In this document: positions 33,601 through 42,010 of the stretch, piece by piece
Layout of the letters: each line of letters starts with the position of its first letter
Numbering within the stretch: the first letter of the stretch is position 1
Assembly (NCBI RefSeq): GCF_000092985.1
Contig: NC_014211.1
Span: forward strand, 124,001 to 188,000
Length of the DNA: 64,000 bases
Direction: 5' to 3'
DNA from: Nocardiopsis dassonvillei subsp. dassonvillei DSM 43111
GTDB taxonomy: Bacteria; Actinomycetota; Actinomycetes; Streptosporangiales; Streptosporangiaceae
Program-made: the position numbers and the translations under genes
The notes under the pieces: generated by a model
The model's database searches: none
Seen by the model: the letters and a program-made list of their open reading frames with translations, nothing else
Told to the model about the DNA's origin: nothing

Positions 33601-34251
33601 TTACAGGGGCTGGTCGTCGACCTCGATGTCCCACTGGACGTCGTCGCCGTCGACCGAGGTGGTCGTGATGGTCACGCCGTAGTTCATGCCCCCGTCCACG
33701 AGGTTGCAGCGGATCTCGGCGCCCACCTCCGCGGGGAGGCCCTGGGGGCAGGAGAAGTCCTCGGGGGCCCGGCCGACCACCGCCTCCAACTGCGCTGCCG
33801 ACTGCTGGGCGACCTGCTCGGCGGGGACGCCCCCGTCGCTCGCGGCGGTACCTCCGTCCCCACCGGCGCCCCCGCCGGTGTCCTCGCCCGCGCCGTCCCC
33901 GGCGGCGTCCTCGGCGACCTGGGCGTCGTCGACCTCGACGTCCCACTGGACGTCGTCGCCGTCGACGGAGGTGGTCGTGACGGTCACTCCGAGGGTCTGG
34001 CCGTCGGCGGTGAGCTCACAGCGGATCTCGGCGCCCACCTCCGCGGGGAGGTCCTCGGGGCAGGTGAAGCCGTCGGGGGTCTGGCCCACCTCCTCGGCCA
34101 GCATCTCGCTCGACCGCTCGGCGACCTGTTCGGCGCCGACTGCGTCGGGGCCGCCGATGCTGAACTCGAACGAACAGCCGGTGGACAGAAGCAGGGAGAC
34201 CGCGCCCAGTGCCGTTCCGGTGATGACTCGACGGCGTCCGGTCTGCCGCAT
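33601..34251 (-). CDS. Lipoprotein with two tandem DUF4333 domains
   Basis: A 216-residue secreted lipoprotein. The signal peptide ends in the lipobox LLSTGC with lipidated Cys26. Two DUF4333 repeats follow (about residues 35-108 and 140-214). Each has a Cys pair (FTCPEDLPAEVGAEIRCELT and FSCPQGLPAEVGAEIRCNLV) and ends in the same TTTSVDGDDVQWD block. They are joined by a Gly/Asp-rich linker. The two repeats are very similar, indicating internal duplication. Function of DUF4333 is unknown; it is common in actinobacterial envelope proteins. Confidence 0.88.
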   Translation of the reverse strand: MRQTGRRRVITGTALGAVSLLLSTGCSFEFSIGGPDAVGAEQVAERSSEMLAEEVGQTPDGFTCPEDLPAEVGAEIRCELTADGQTLGVTVTTTSVDGDDVQWDVEVDDAQVAEDAAGDGAGEDTGGGAGGDGGTAASDGGVPAEQVAQQSAAQLEAVVGRAPEDFSCPQGLPAEVGAEIRCNLVDGGMNYGVTITTTSVDGDDVQWDIEVDDQPL

Positions 34252-34440
34252 GGCGGCCTCCTCAGTGTTCGGGGATGTGCACGGGTATGGACGCCGAACG
34301 CGAGGAGCGGGTTCCGGAGCGGATGGCTCCGATGCGGGGATGTGACATCGGTGTCTGGTGTGGTCGGCCGGTGCCGCGCCGGGGAGCCGCCCGGATGTGC
34401 TTGCCCCGGGGCGGGGGAACGGGAAGGGTAGAACACAGCG

Positions 34441-34472
34441 GTGGGGGCCGCGTCCTGTCGGGCGGCCCCCAC
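34441..34472 (-). terminator. Terminator of the PLDc_N gene
   Basis: GTGGGGGCCGC and GCGGCCCCCAC form a perfect 11-bp stem with a 10-nt loop, 37 nt past the - strand stop at 34510. Confidence 0.65.
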
Positions 34473-34509
34473 CGTCGTCGTGTACCGGTCCGGGTCGGTC
34501 GTGTCCGGG

Positions 34510-34866
34510 TCAGTCCTCCGGATCGATCCGCCGGTTGAGTCGTCGCAGGAACTCGGGGTCGTCGTCCGGTCCGAGCGGGTGCGGGCTGCCCGAGGGCTTG
34601 GTGAAGTCGGACGGGTCGAGGTCGTCGGCCGAGGCCGTGGCCTGTGTCGGGGAGGGCGCGCTCCCGCGGGCTGAGGCCGCCTGGCGCGGGCGGCCGAGGA
34701 GGAGCCACAGGATGGCGCCGACGGGCACGAACAGCACGATGACGAACACCCACAGCACCTTCGGCAGAGTGCGCACCTCAGAGGAAGGGGTGGTGAGCGC
34801 GTCGAAGAACGCGTACACCCACAGAACGATCGATACGAGCGTGATCAGGCCACCAAGCCACACCAT
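34510..34866 (-). CDS. PLDc_N-domain membrane protein
   Basis: A 118-residue protein with two hydrophobic segments forming the PLDc_N (phospholipase D-nuclease N-terminal) hairpin: LGGLITLVSIVLWVYAFFDAL and KVLWVFVIVLFVPVGAILWLLLGRPR. No HKD phospholipase motif is present, so no catalytic activity is expected. The C-terminal 50 residues are hydrophilic and end in DDDPEFLRRLNRRI. The family is widespread in actinobacteria without assigned function. It lies upstream (by transcription) of the DUF4333 gene. Confidence 0.85.
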   Translation of the reverse strand: MVWLGGLITLVSIVLWVYAFFDALTTPSSEVRTLPKVLWVFVIVLFVPVGAILWLLLGRPRQAASARGSAPSPTQATASADDLDPSDFTKPSGSPHPLGPDDDPEFLRRLNRRIDPED

Positions 34867-35030
34867 GGTTCCAGCCTAACTCTTGCAGTCGACTCCTCAC
34901 GGTCGGGACACCGGGCCGGAGGGCAGGGGGAGTCCGCGGAGCGGTTGACCGGCCGACGGGGCGGTCGGAGGGCCCTGTGGCTCCTGGAGCTCTGGCTCCC
35001 GCCGGATGGGTTGTCTTGGGGCACTCGGCC

Positions 35031-35231
35031 TCAGGGCGTGCTCTCGCTCGGCTCCCCGAGCAGGAGGGCGCGCACCTCCGACTCGCGGAAGCGGCGGTGC
35101 CCTCCCGGGGTCCGGATGCTGCTGATCCGCCCGGAGGCGGCCCAGCGCGTGACGGTCTTGGGATCAACCCGGAAGAGTGAGGCCACTTCCCCGGGGGTCA
35201 ACAGGCGTTCGCTTGCTCGTTCCACCTTCAC
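35031..35231 (-). CDS. bldC: BldC-type developmental regulator
   Basis: A 66-residue MerR-like DNA-binding protein almost superimposable on Streptomyces BldC: LLTPGEVASLFRVDPKTVTRWAASGRISSIRTPGGHRRFRESEVRALL. BldC binds DNA cooperatively as head-to-tail oligomers and holds back sporulation. GTG 35231 is preceded by GGGGGAAT and gives the usual length; longer in-frame starts lack similarity. It is divergent from a DUF4229 gene across a 422-nt region. Confidence 0.93.
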   Translation of the reverse strand: MKVERASERLLTPGEVASLFRVDPKTVTRWAASGRISSIRTPGGHRRFRESEVRALLLGEPSESTP

Positions 35232-35653
35232 ATTCCCCCAATCGTGCCCGCCTCGGACTGTGGGGGCGGCGGGCGTTTGATCCCCTAGTGTGCACGAGTT
35301 AGACCGTTTCCTCCCTAGTTTTCGGAGAAATTGCGGTGTTGGGGGGAGGAGTACCGGATATGTGACCGGAACGTGATGTTCGGACCCTGCTGTCGGGATT
35401 GGAAACATCCCATGACTATGCGAATCGTGTTCGCCTATGTCCCGTTCCCCTGTGCCGCAAGCGACACACCGACCCGATGCCCGTCGCGGCGGGCACGCCC
35501 TTAACCTGGAGATAAGGACCTGTGGGAGGCCGTCGGCCCGACCCGTGTGGGGTGCGGGAACGTCCGGACACAGGTGTTGACCGGGCGTTCCGCGCCGCCG
35601 ATGGGCGTAGCGACCAATCTAGTCCAGGTAATCGTCTGTTGTGAGGCTTTTGG
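35232..35653. other. Intergenic region between bldC and the DUF4229 gene
   Basis: 422 nt with no supported gene, less GC-rich than its surroundings. It must contain the divergent promoters of both genes. Direct repeats typical of BldC autoregulation were not resolved by eye. Confidence 0.45.
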
Positions 35654-36022
35654 ATGCGTAGCTTGCTGACCTATACCGCCGCCCGCCTGGGGCTGTTCGC
35701 GGCGGCCTTCGGAGTGGTCTACCTTTTCGGCGCCCGTGCGTGGATCGCCCTCATCCTGGCCTGGCTGGTCAGCGGACTGGCCTCCTACGTCCTGTTGTCC
35801 GGGATGCGCGACAAGGTCTCCGCGAGCGCGGTGGAGCGGATGGAGCGCCGCAAGGCGAACAGCCTGTCCGCGCGCCTGGCGGACGCCTCCGCCCGCGAGG
35901 ACGACTTCCAGGAGGCACCGGATCAGGAGGCGGCCCCTGCCGGGGCCGACGCCCGTGCCGAGGAGGCCGGGGCCGAGGCGAAGCCGGGCGAGGACGCGCC
36001 GACCGCCGCCAGGGAGTCCTGA
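35654..36022 (+). CDS. DUF4229 small membrane protein
   Basis: A 122-residue protein with two membrane helices (LLTYTAARLGLFAAAFGVVYLFG and WIALILAWLVSGLASYVLL) joined by a tight turn. A basic amphipathic stretch (MERRKANSLSARLADA) and an acidic Ala/Glu-rich tail follow. This is the DUF4229 pattern. Its function is unknown. GAGG precedes ATG 35654. The position opposite bldC is a conserved neighbourhood in actinomycetes, as far as I recall. Confidence 0.85.
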   Translation: MRSLLTYTAARLGLFAAAFGVVYLFGARAWIALILAWLVSGLASYVLLSGMRDKVSASAVERMERRKANSLSARLADASAREDDFQEAPDQEAAPAGADARAEEAGAEAKPGEDAPTAARES

Positions 36023-36146
36023 CCGGAGCGGTGGCCGGGGAGCGTTCGGCTCCCGCCGGTGGCGCTCCCGCCGCCAGCGCCACCGTCGGCGGCCACAGCG
36101 GCCCCGGGAGCGGGAACACCGATCCGGACACCCGTTCGCGGCGGCC

Positions 36147-37415
36147 CTACCCTGTGCCCGTGCCCGCGTCCGCCCCGCCCGCCCCGCCCGCTGACCGGCG
36201 CGCCTCCGTCCCGTGCCTGTCGATGCCCTCGGCCGCGCGGCCCACGAGCGGCGGCAGGACCGCGGCCAGGTAGAGGGCCGCGCACGCCAGTAGCACCGGC
36301 GCCGCTCCGAGCAGTCCGGCCGCCGCGCCCGCGACGGGCGCGCCCAACGGCGCCGCCATCCGGGTCAGCGCGCCGATCGTCGCCGTGCCCCGCCCCACGG
36401 CTCGGCGGGGCAGGCGCTCGAACAGCACCGCGCCCAGGATCGGGTTGAGTACCCCGCCCGCGAGCCCGCACAGGCCCCACACCGCCAGGACCGCCCACAG
36501 CGGCACGTCCAGCGCCAGCACGACCAGCCGGGGCGGCCCGGCCAGCACCAGCCCCGCGAAGAACACCGCCCTCCGGGGCAGCAGGTGCCCGACCGCCGTG
36601 GCCGCGAGCGAGCCCACCACCGAGGCCGCGCCCATCACGCCGCCCAGGAGGCCGACCACCGCGGGACCCATGCCGTTGTCGTCCACCCACACCGGCAGCA
36701 GTACCGAGGCCACGGACATGTCGATCATGTTGGTGACCGCGAGCACGACCACCAAAACGCGCAGGGTGGCGTCGCCCCAGACCGCCCGCCAGCCGGTGCG
36801 CAGCCTGGTCGGGTAGCCCGCGTCCGCCTCGGGGTCCCCGCCCGGGCGGGGGCGCTCCCCGGGCTGGGTGGCGGCCAGTACCACCGCCGCCGCGGCGAGC
36901 AGCGCGGCGTTCGTGTACAGGGCGGGGAGCGCGCCGAGCAGGGACACCAGTCCGCCCGCGGCCACCGGTCCGACGGTCGTGGACAGCCGGTCCACGGTTC
37001 CGGTGAGTCCGGTGACCCGTTCGAGGCGCGTCCCCGTGCGTTCGGCGACGGCCGGGGCCATGGAGACCTTGGCGGCCTCGGCGGGGCCGGTGGCCAGGCC
37101 GATCACGGTCACCAGCGCCAGGAGCACGGGGAAGGACAGCAGCCCGGCCGTGTGCAGCAGCGGGACGCAGGCCACCGCCGCCGCGGCGACGAGGTCGGCG
37201 CGCACGCTCACGGCACGCTGACCCATCCGGTCCAGCAGCGGGCCGCCCAGCAGTCGGGCCAGGGTGTAGGAGCCGATCTCGAAGAAGGCCACCGCCCCCA
37301 TGGACGCCGGGCTGCCGGTGGCCTCCAGGACGAACCAGGGGATGGCGATCATCGCCAGCCGCGTGGCGGTGTAGCACAGGGCCTGGGCGGCGACCAGCCC
37401 GCCGACGCTCCTCAC
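36147..37415 (-). CDS. MFS transporter
   Basis: A 422-residue major facilitator with about 12 helices. It contains the loop 2-3 motif LLGGPLLDRMGQRAVSV, ATGPAEAAKVSMAPAVAERTG, the mid-protein cytoplasmic loop QPGERPRPGGDPEADAG and a second-half repeat PRRAVFFAGLVLAGPPRLVVLALD. It resembles drug/efflux-type (MFS_3, ErmB/Mef-like) exporters. GTG 37415 overlaps the ArsR gene stop by 4 nt, so the two are translated together. Export substrate is unknown; the linked ArsR regulator suggests induction by a toxic compound. Confidence 0.87.
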   Translation of the reverse strand: MRSVGGLVAAQALCYTATRLAMIAIPWFVLEATGSPASMGAVAFFEIGSYTLARLLGGPLLDRMGQRAVSVRADLVAAAAVACVPLLHTAGLLSFPVLLALVTVIGLATGPAEAAKVSMAPAVAERTGTRLERVTGLTGTVDRLSTTVGPVAAGGLVSLLGALPALYTNAALLAAAAVVLAATQPGERPRPGGDPEADAGYPTRLRTGWRAVWGDATLRVLVVVLAVTNMIDMSVASVLLPVWVDDNGMGPAVVGLLGGVMGAASVVGSLAATAVGHLLPRRAVFFAGLVLAGPPRLVVLALDVPLWAVLAVWGLCGLAGGVLNPILGAVLFERLPRRAVGRGTATIGALTRMAAPLGAPVAGAAAGLLGAAPVLLACAALYLAAVLPPLVGRAAEGIDRHGTEARRSAGGAGGADAGTGTG

Positions 37416-38074
37416 GTGCCCGTCCCCGTCGCCCCGTCGTCCCCCTCCACGTCCGGGCCCCTGTCCTCGGGGTCGGGGAAGGCGGCGAACTGGACGTGCA
37501 CCGGTCGGCTGCCGGGGGCGCCGGTCTCGCGCGTGTAGCGGTCGAAGAGCGCGCGGACCTCCTCCCGGAAGGCGGAGAGTTCCTCCAGGGTCAGCTCCGT
37601 GCGCCGCCCGGACATGACCTGGGCCTCGCGCCAGCCCTCGGGCTGGGCCGCCCACAGGTTGACGGCCGAGGCCAGTTCCTCGCTCCAGCTGGCGGCCAGG
37701 GCCATGCGCACGGCGGCGCTTAGCTCGGGCTCGTCGGTGTCCAGGTGCTCGGGGAAGCGGAATCCCTTGTGCCTGGAGCGCCACCAGCGCTCCCGCGAGG
37801 TGCCCAGGGAGGGGTCCTCCTCGATGAACCCGTGCGCCTCCAGCTGCCGCAGGTGGTAGCTGGCCGAGGCGGAGGAGACGTCCAGCCACTCCGAGACGGT
37901 CTTGCCGGTGGCGGGCCCCCGCTGCTGGAGGAGGTTGAGGACGCGGATGCGCAGGGGGTGGGCCAGCCCGCGGAGGGAGCGGGCGTCGAGGGTCGCCGCA
38001 TGGGCGAAGGGGTCGGGGGCGCGGCCCGGGCACTGGGAGGGGGTCTCGCTGTCGCGGGGGGCGGAGTCGTTCAT
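37412..38074 (-). CDS. ArsR-family regulator with C-terminal extension
   Basis: A 220-residue winged-helix regulator. The HTH at residues ~28-100 reads LDARSLRGLAHPLRIRVLNLLQQRGPATGKTVSEWLDVSSASASYHLRQLEAHGFI. No cysteine metal site is present, so a small organic ligand or another signal is more likely than arsenic. The C-terminal ~110 residues match the helical extension often found in actinomycete ArsR/MFS pairs. ATG 38074 sits just downstream of a 42-bp inverted repeat that is probably its own operator. First gene of a two-gene operon with the MFS exporter. Confidence 0.88.
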   Translation of the reverse strand: MNDSAPRDSETPSQCPGRAPDPFAHAATLDARSLRGLAHPLRIRVLNLLQQRGPATGKTVSEWLDVSSASASYHLRQLEAHGFIEEDPSLGTSRERWWRSRHKGFRFPEHLDTDEPELSAAVRMALAASWSEELASAVNLWAAQPEGWREAQVMSGRRTELTLEELSAFREEVRALFDRYTRETGAPGSRPVHVQFAAFPDPEDRGPDVEGDDGATGTGT

Positions 38075-38091
38075 GCGGTCACTGTAGAGGC

Positions 38092-38133
38092 CCAAGGTTT
38101 CTTGGCCAAGGGTTGTTGGCCAAGAAATCTTGG
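38092..38133. promoter_or_regulatory. Operator-like inverted repeat of the ArsR-MFS operon
   Basis: Two 18-nt arms (38092-38109, 38116-38133) match at 17 of 18 positions around a 6-nt centre, and each arm contains the palindrome TTGGCCAA. It lies 18 nt upstream of the ArsR start, where promoter occlusion would be effective. Confidence 0.7.
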
Positions 38134-38211
38134 GCTGGCTACGGCGACCCGGAACCCAGGGGCTCGCGGCCCATATATCTAGTTTCCTGGGCGCTTGAGT
38201 AGCAATCGGCC

Positions 38212-38217
38212 TAGCTT
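38212..38217 (+). promoter_or_regulatory. -10 hexamer of the HicA-like gene, probable leaderless start
   Basis: TAGCTT ends 7 nt before ATG 38225, with no Shine-Dalgarno between them. Confidence 0.4.
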
Positions 38218-38224
38218 TAGAATC

Positions 38225-38482
38225 ATGGTCAACAAGCGGATGAAGGCGCGGGTCCTGCTCGCCCTGGTGCGCCGAATGGCGCGCAAGAACGGCCTGCGCC
38301 TGGAAGAACTCAAAGGACGGGGCAAGGGACCACACCAGACCTATGTCCTCTTGGACGAGGGCGGAGCACAGGTCGGTCGTTTCATGGTCACGCAACATTC
38401 CAAGGGGCTGTCCCGGGGCCTTCTGCAGGACGTGGAGAACGGCTTGCAGCACCTGTTCGGTGAGAAATGGATGGAGAAGTGA
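38225..38482 (+). CDS. HicA-like toxin
   Basis: An 85-residue basic protein with a double-stranded-RNA-binding-like HicA layout. LLALVRRMARKNGLRLEELKGRGKGPHQTYVLLDEGG is followed by the histidine-containing FMVTQHSKGLSRGLLQDVENGL, where HicA proteins carry the catalytic His. HicA is a ribosome-independent mRNA interferase. Its stop overlaps the next start by one base (TGATG), coupling it to the HicB-like partner. The ATG at 38195 (10 residues longer) is possible but the 38225 start fits the -10 element. Sequence divergence from classical HicA keeps this a 'like' call. Confidence 0.65.
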   Translation: MVNKRMKARVLLALVRRMARKNGLRLEELKGRGKGPHQTYVLLDEGGAQVGRFMVTQHSKGLSRGLLQDVENGLQHLFGEKWMEK

Positions 38483-38928
38483 TGCCTGACTACACGGCTA
38501 CCGTCATCCGCGATGAGGACCTCTGGGTCGTACGTGTCTCGGGGCTGCCCGAACACGTCGTCGGAACGGTCGACTACGTGCACTTCTCCGAGATCAAGGA
38601 CGAGGTTCCCGAGGCCATCGCCGACCTCACGGACACCGACCCGGAGGACTTCACGATCACCTGGCGTTACGAGTTCGGCGGCGAGGACGTGACCGAGGAC
38701 GTGATCCAGTACCTCGTGGCGGAGGAGGAGTTCCGGCGGTCCCAGATCGAGCGCGACCGCGCCCGCGCCCGGGTGCTGGAGACCATGCGGAGGGAGGGCG
38801 TCACCCAGCGGGCCATGGCCGACGTCGTGGACCTCTCCCACCAGCGCGTCCACCAGCTGCTCAAGGGGGTGGACACGCCGGTGCCCGGGGGACGCCGGGG
38901 GCGCCGCAGGGACGCCCCCGTGTCCTGA
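38482..38928 (+). CDS. HicB-like antitoxin with C-terminal helix-turn-helix
   Basis: A 148-residue protein. The N-terminal half has a HicB fold pattern: MPDYTATVIRDEDLWVVRVSGLPEHVVGTVDYVHF and EVPEAIADLTDTDPEDF. The C-terminal part has a helix-turn-helix (VLETMRREGVTQRAMADVVDLSHQRVHQLLKG) and a basic tail. Antitoxins of this type bind the toxin and repress their own operon. It is translationally coupled to the HicA-like gene. Stop lies 10 nt from the convergent beta-propeller gene. Confidence 0.65.
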   Translation: MPDYTATVIRDEDLWVVRVSGLPEHVVGTVDYVHFSEIKDEVPEAIADLTDTDPEDFTITWRYEFGGEDVTEDVIQYLVAEEEFRRSQIERDRARARVLETMRREGVTQRAMADVVDLSHQRVHQLLKGVDTPVPGGRRGRRRDAPVS

Positions 38929-38938
38929 GGCCCCGGCT

Positions 38939-40216
38939 TCAGGAGAGCGGGAACATCCCCAGCCGGGCGTGGTACTCGTCGGCGAGGCGCTCGGTGTCGC
39001 TGCCCACGTACAGCCCGTCGGAGGTGGCCAGCATCGCCTCCACGCCGTGGCCGCGCGCCCGGCCGGGGTTCCACGGCAGGGCCTTGCCGGTCTCGGGGTC
39101 CACGGCCGCGATGCCCTCGCGCGCCACCGAGCCGGGCCCCGGGTTGAGCGCGCCCTCGGGGTTGTCCATCCAGCGCTGGTGTCCGCCCACGTACACCGCC
39201 GCCGACGTGATCTCCACCGAGTACAGCGAGTCGCCGCCGGTCTTGTTGCTCCAGGTGGGCTCCGAGCCCGGGGTGTCGGTGTTCTCGAAGCGCGCGACGG
39301 ACTTGCACAGGCCCGGCCTGACGTACGGGCCGCCCGCCGTCACCACCGCGAAGTAGGAGCCGTCCGGGGAGAAGGCCATCCGCCGCATGTAGGTGTGCAG
39401 CTCCTCGTAGTCGCAGGGCTCCTCGTAGGCGGACGTGGACCACGGTGTGACCGAGCCGCTCGCGGTGTCCATCATGGCGATCTGGTGCCGCTCGTGACCG
39501 TCGATCCTGGTGAAGGAGCCGTTGACGGCCAGCCGCCGCCCGTCCGGGCTCAGCGCCAGCTCCTGGACCTTCAGCACGCCCTGGCGCGCGTCGGACACGT
39601 CGGGTGTGAAGCCGGTGTCCACCTCGCCGGACCCGGAGTCGAGACGGACCAGCGTGGGCTGCTCCACGCCGTTCACCCCCGAGAAGCTGCCGCCCACGTA
39701 CAGGTGCTCGCCGTCGCTGGCGATGCGCTGGACGCGGCCACCGTCGACGACGGCGCCGAACTCCGGCACCGGGTCGCCGTCGTCCACCGACAGCCGGGCC
39801 AGCCCGTCGGCGGGCTCGCCGTCCACCGAGCCGAAGTCCCCGCCCGCGATCACCGTCCCGTCGGGGCCGGGGGCCAGCGTGGTGACGGTGCCGTCCACCT
39901 CCGGTTCGAACCCGTGGAGGATCCGACCGGTGCCGTGCTCGAACGCGAACAGGTGGGGCAGGTCGTGGGCGCGGCCCCCCTCGGTCTGGCCGACCCGCGT
40001 GAAGCTTCCGGCGACGAGGATGGTGTCGCCGACGCGCAGGATGTCCTTGACCGCGCCGTCCAGGACGTGCGGCGTCCACTGCACGGGCTGTTCGCTGACC
40101 ACGCGCGCGTGGTCGGCCTCTGCGGCGGGGGAGGCGGGCGCCGCGGCCGCGGCCCCGGCGGGGAGTAGGAGCAGCGTGCCCATCGTCAGGGCGAGCAGCG
40201 GGCGGCTGGGTTTCAC
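38939..40216 (-). CDS. Secreted beta-propeller protein
   Basis: A 425-residue exported protein. The signal peptide (LLALTMGTLLLLPAGAAAAAPA) ends near residue 30. Repeated blade-like units follow: ILVAGSFTRVGQTEGG, VIAGGDFGSVDGEPADGL, LYVGGSFSGVNGVEQP, LAVNGSFTRIDGHER, VYVGGHQRWMDNPEG, LYVGSDTERLADEYH. The xVGGxFxxVxG repeats are of the delta-60/WD40-like type common in secreted actinobacterial proteins. GTG 40216 is preceded by GGGAGAG. It has no catalytic motif that I recognise; a binding or scaffold role is likely. Confidence 0.85.
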   Translation of the reverse strand: MKPSRPLLALTMGTLLLLPAGAAAAAPASPAAEADHARVVSEQPVQWTPHVLDGAVKDILRVGDTILVAGSFTRVGQTEGGRAHDLPHLFAFEHGTGRILHGFEPEVDGTVTTLAPGPDGTVIAGGDFGSVDGEPADGLARLSVDDGDPVPEFGAVVDGGRVQRIASDGEHLYVGGSFSGVNGVEQPTLVRLDSGSGEVDTGFTPDVSDARQGVLKVQELALSPDGRRLAVNGSFTRIDGHERHQIAMMDTASGSVTPWSTSAYEEPCDYEELHTYMRRMAFSPDGSYFAVVTAGGPYVRPGLCKSVARFENTDTPGSEPTWSNKTGGDSLYSVEITSAAVYVGGHQRWMDNPEGALNPGPGSVAREGIAAVDPETGKALPWNPGRARGHGVEAMLATSDGLYVGSDTERLADEYHARLGMFPLS

Positions 40217-40314
40217 GGAAGGACTCTCCCTCGGTCGTGCGGGTCCATGCGTGCGGGCCGACCGGAGGAGCCGGTCGGAGGGTGTCCGCACCCTCTCAGA
40301 GGGTCGCACAAAAA

Positions 40315-40329
40315 CTACGGAGAGTGACA
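40315..40329. repeat. Second copy of the 15-nt motif found at 18510-18524
   Basis: CTACGGAGAGTGACA, 100 nt upstream of the - strand beta-propeller gene. Read on that strand it is TGTCACTCTCCGTAG. Confidence 0.3.
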
Positions 40330-40438
40330 CATGCCGAGCGCGGTTCCGGATCGGCGTAACCGGTGGGACCGGCGGGGCCCGAGGGAGGGGGCGCGGCCGT
40401 GCCCGGGGCGGAGCTTGCCCGGGGAGGGGCCGCGCGGC

Positions 40439-40477
40439 GAGGGGCCCGGCCGTGGTGCTCGCACAGCCGGGCCCCTC
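40439..40477 (-). terminator. Terminator of phzS
   Basis: GAGGGGCCCGGC and GCCGGGCCCCTC form a perfect 12-bp stem around a 15-nt loop, 13 nt past the - strand phzS stop. Confidence 0.65.
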
Positions 40478-40490
40478 GGTCCCCGGGGAC

Positions 40491-41732
40491 TCAGCGGGCG
40501 CGGGCGCCCGAGGTGTCCAGGCCCCCGTTGTCCAGCCGCCGCTCGACCGCCTCACGGTAGTCGTCGGTGACCGCCTCCAGCAGGGTGCTCTTCTCCCGGT
40601 CCGTCCGCCCCGCCATCGAGCGCTCCGAGCGGTCCATCCTGCGGTTGGCCCGGACGATCTCGTTGGTCGCGGGGAGCCGCACGTCCTCGTAGCGCCGCAG
40701 CGCCGCCTCCACGTCGCCACCGGTCCCCAACTCGGCGGCGAGGGCCGCCGCGTCGAGGACGGCCTGGGACGCGCCGTTGGCCCCGATGGGGTACATCAGG
40801 TGGGCCGCGTCCCCGAGCAGGGTCGTGCGGCCCTCGCCCCAGTGCTCCAGGGGGTCCCGGTCCACCATGGGGTACTGGAGGATCCGCTCGCTGCGGGCGA
40901 GCACGCCGGGGACGTCGAGCCAGCCGAAGTCCCAGTGCGCGTAGTGCGGGGCGAGTTCCTCGATGCGCCCGTTGTCGTCCCAGTCCGCGTCGACGGACAG
41001 ACCGGGGGAGGGCACCAGGCACACCCAGTTGAGCAGTGCGCGGCCGCGCGCCGCGTGGCGGGCCGAGATCGGGTACGCGACGAGCCTGGCGGAGTGCTCG
41101 TCGTTGGCGACGATCATGGTGCGCCCGTCCAGGAAGCCGTCCAGCTCGGTCAGGCCCCGCCACATGTGGACGCCTCCGCCGGACAGGGCGGTGCGGTCGG
41201 GGTGGAGCTGCGCGCGGACGCGCGAGTGCAGCCCGTCCGCGCCGACCAACGCCGCTCCCGTGACCTCCGCGGCTCCGCCGGACTGGTCGCGGGCCAGGGC
41301 GCGCACGCCCGTCGCGGTCTGCTCGAAGGAGTCAAGGCGCAGGCCGGTGCGGACCGCGCCGGGGCCCAGACGCTCGCGGACGGCCTCCAGCAGGAGCAGT
41401 TGGAGTTCACCGCGGTGGATCGAGTACTGCGGGTACTCGTTGCCCGCCGCCACGCCGCGGGGTTCGTTCCAGAGGGTGGTGCCCCTGTGGTCGAGGTAGA
41501 GGTGTTCCCGGGTGGGGATGCCCGTCGCGGCGAGCGCGTCGCCGAGGCCGAGGGCGGTCAGCTCGGCGATCGCCGCGGGCTGGACGTTGATGCCGACCCC
41601 GAGCGGACGGATCTCCTCGGCGGTTTCCAGAACGGTGGCGCTGATTCCGTGGGAGTGCAGGGCGAGGGCTGTGGCCAGCCCTCCGATCCCAGCGCCGACG
41701 ATCACGATGTCGGCACCATCGGCTGAGGTCAT
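40491..41732 (-). CDS. phzS: PhzS-type FAD monooxygenase (phenazine decarboxylative hydroxylase)
   Basis: In Pseudomonas, PhzS oxidatively decarboxylates phenazine-1-carboxylate to 1-hydroxyphenazine. This 413-residue protein matches it through most of its length as I remember that sequence: Rossmann VGAGIGGLATALAL, EIRPLGVGINVQPAA, EPRGVAAGNEYPQYSIHRGE, TMIVANDEHSARLVAYPISA, YPMVDRDPLEHWGEG and the FAD-phosphate block LLGDAAHLMYPIGANGASQA. ATG 41732 is preceded by GGAGGG. It lies 2.6 kb upstream of the regulator and is opposite in strand to phzB-G. With no PhzM present, direct hydroxylation of phenazine mono- or dicarboxylate is expected. Confidence 0.93.
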   Translation of the reverse strand: MTSADGADIVIVGAGIGGLATALALHSHGISATVLETAEEIRPLGVGINVQPAAIAELTALGLGDALAATGIPTREHLYLDHRGTTLWNEPRGVAAGNEYPQYSIHRGELQLLLLEAVRERLGPGAVRTGLRLDSFEQTATGVRALARDQSGGAAEVTGAALVGADGLHSRVRAQLHPDRTALSGGGVHMWRGLTELDGFLDGRTMIVANDEHSARLVAYPISARHAARGRALLNWVCLVPSPGLSVDADWDDNGRIEELAPHYAHWDFGWLDVPGVLARSERILQYPMVDRDPLEHWGEGRTTLLGDAAHLMYPIGANGASQAVLDAAALAAELGTGGDVEAALRRYEDVRLPATNEIVRANRRMDRSERSMAGRTDREKSTLLEAVTDDYREAVERRLDNGGLDTSGARAR

Positions 41733-42010
41733 GGCGGCCCTCCGTGCTTCCTGCGATCTGGTGGTCGCGTTGTCTGCGGGCACACGCGCGCCCGTCGGGT
41801 GGTGCGGTCGATGGGCCCGGGGTCCCGGTGCATCAGAGGTGCTATCACGGCGGGGGCCGATCACCCAAGGGAGTCAGCCGGGAGGCCGCACACGAGACGG
41901 GCGGAGGCCCGGGCGGACGGTGCGCCGACTTCCCGGTCGCGCACGTCCGGCCCCGGACCCCCGCCCGCTCGCGCAAGGGAGGATGGGGAGGAAGGACCTG
42001 TGATCCTTTG

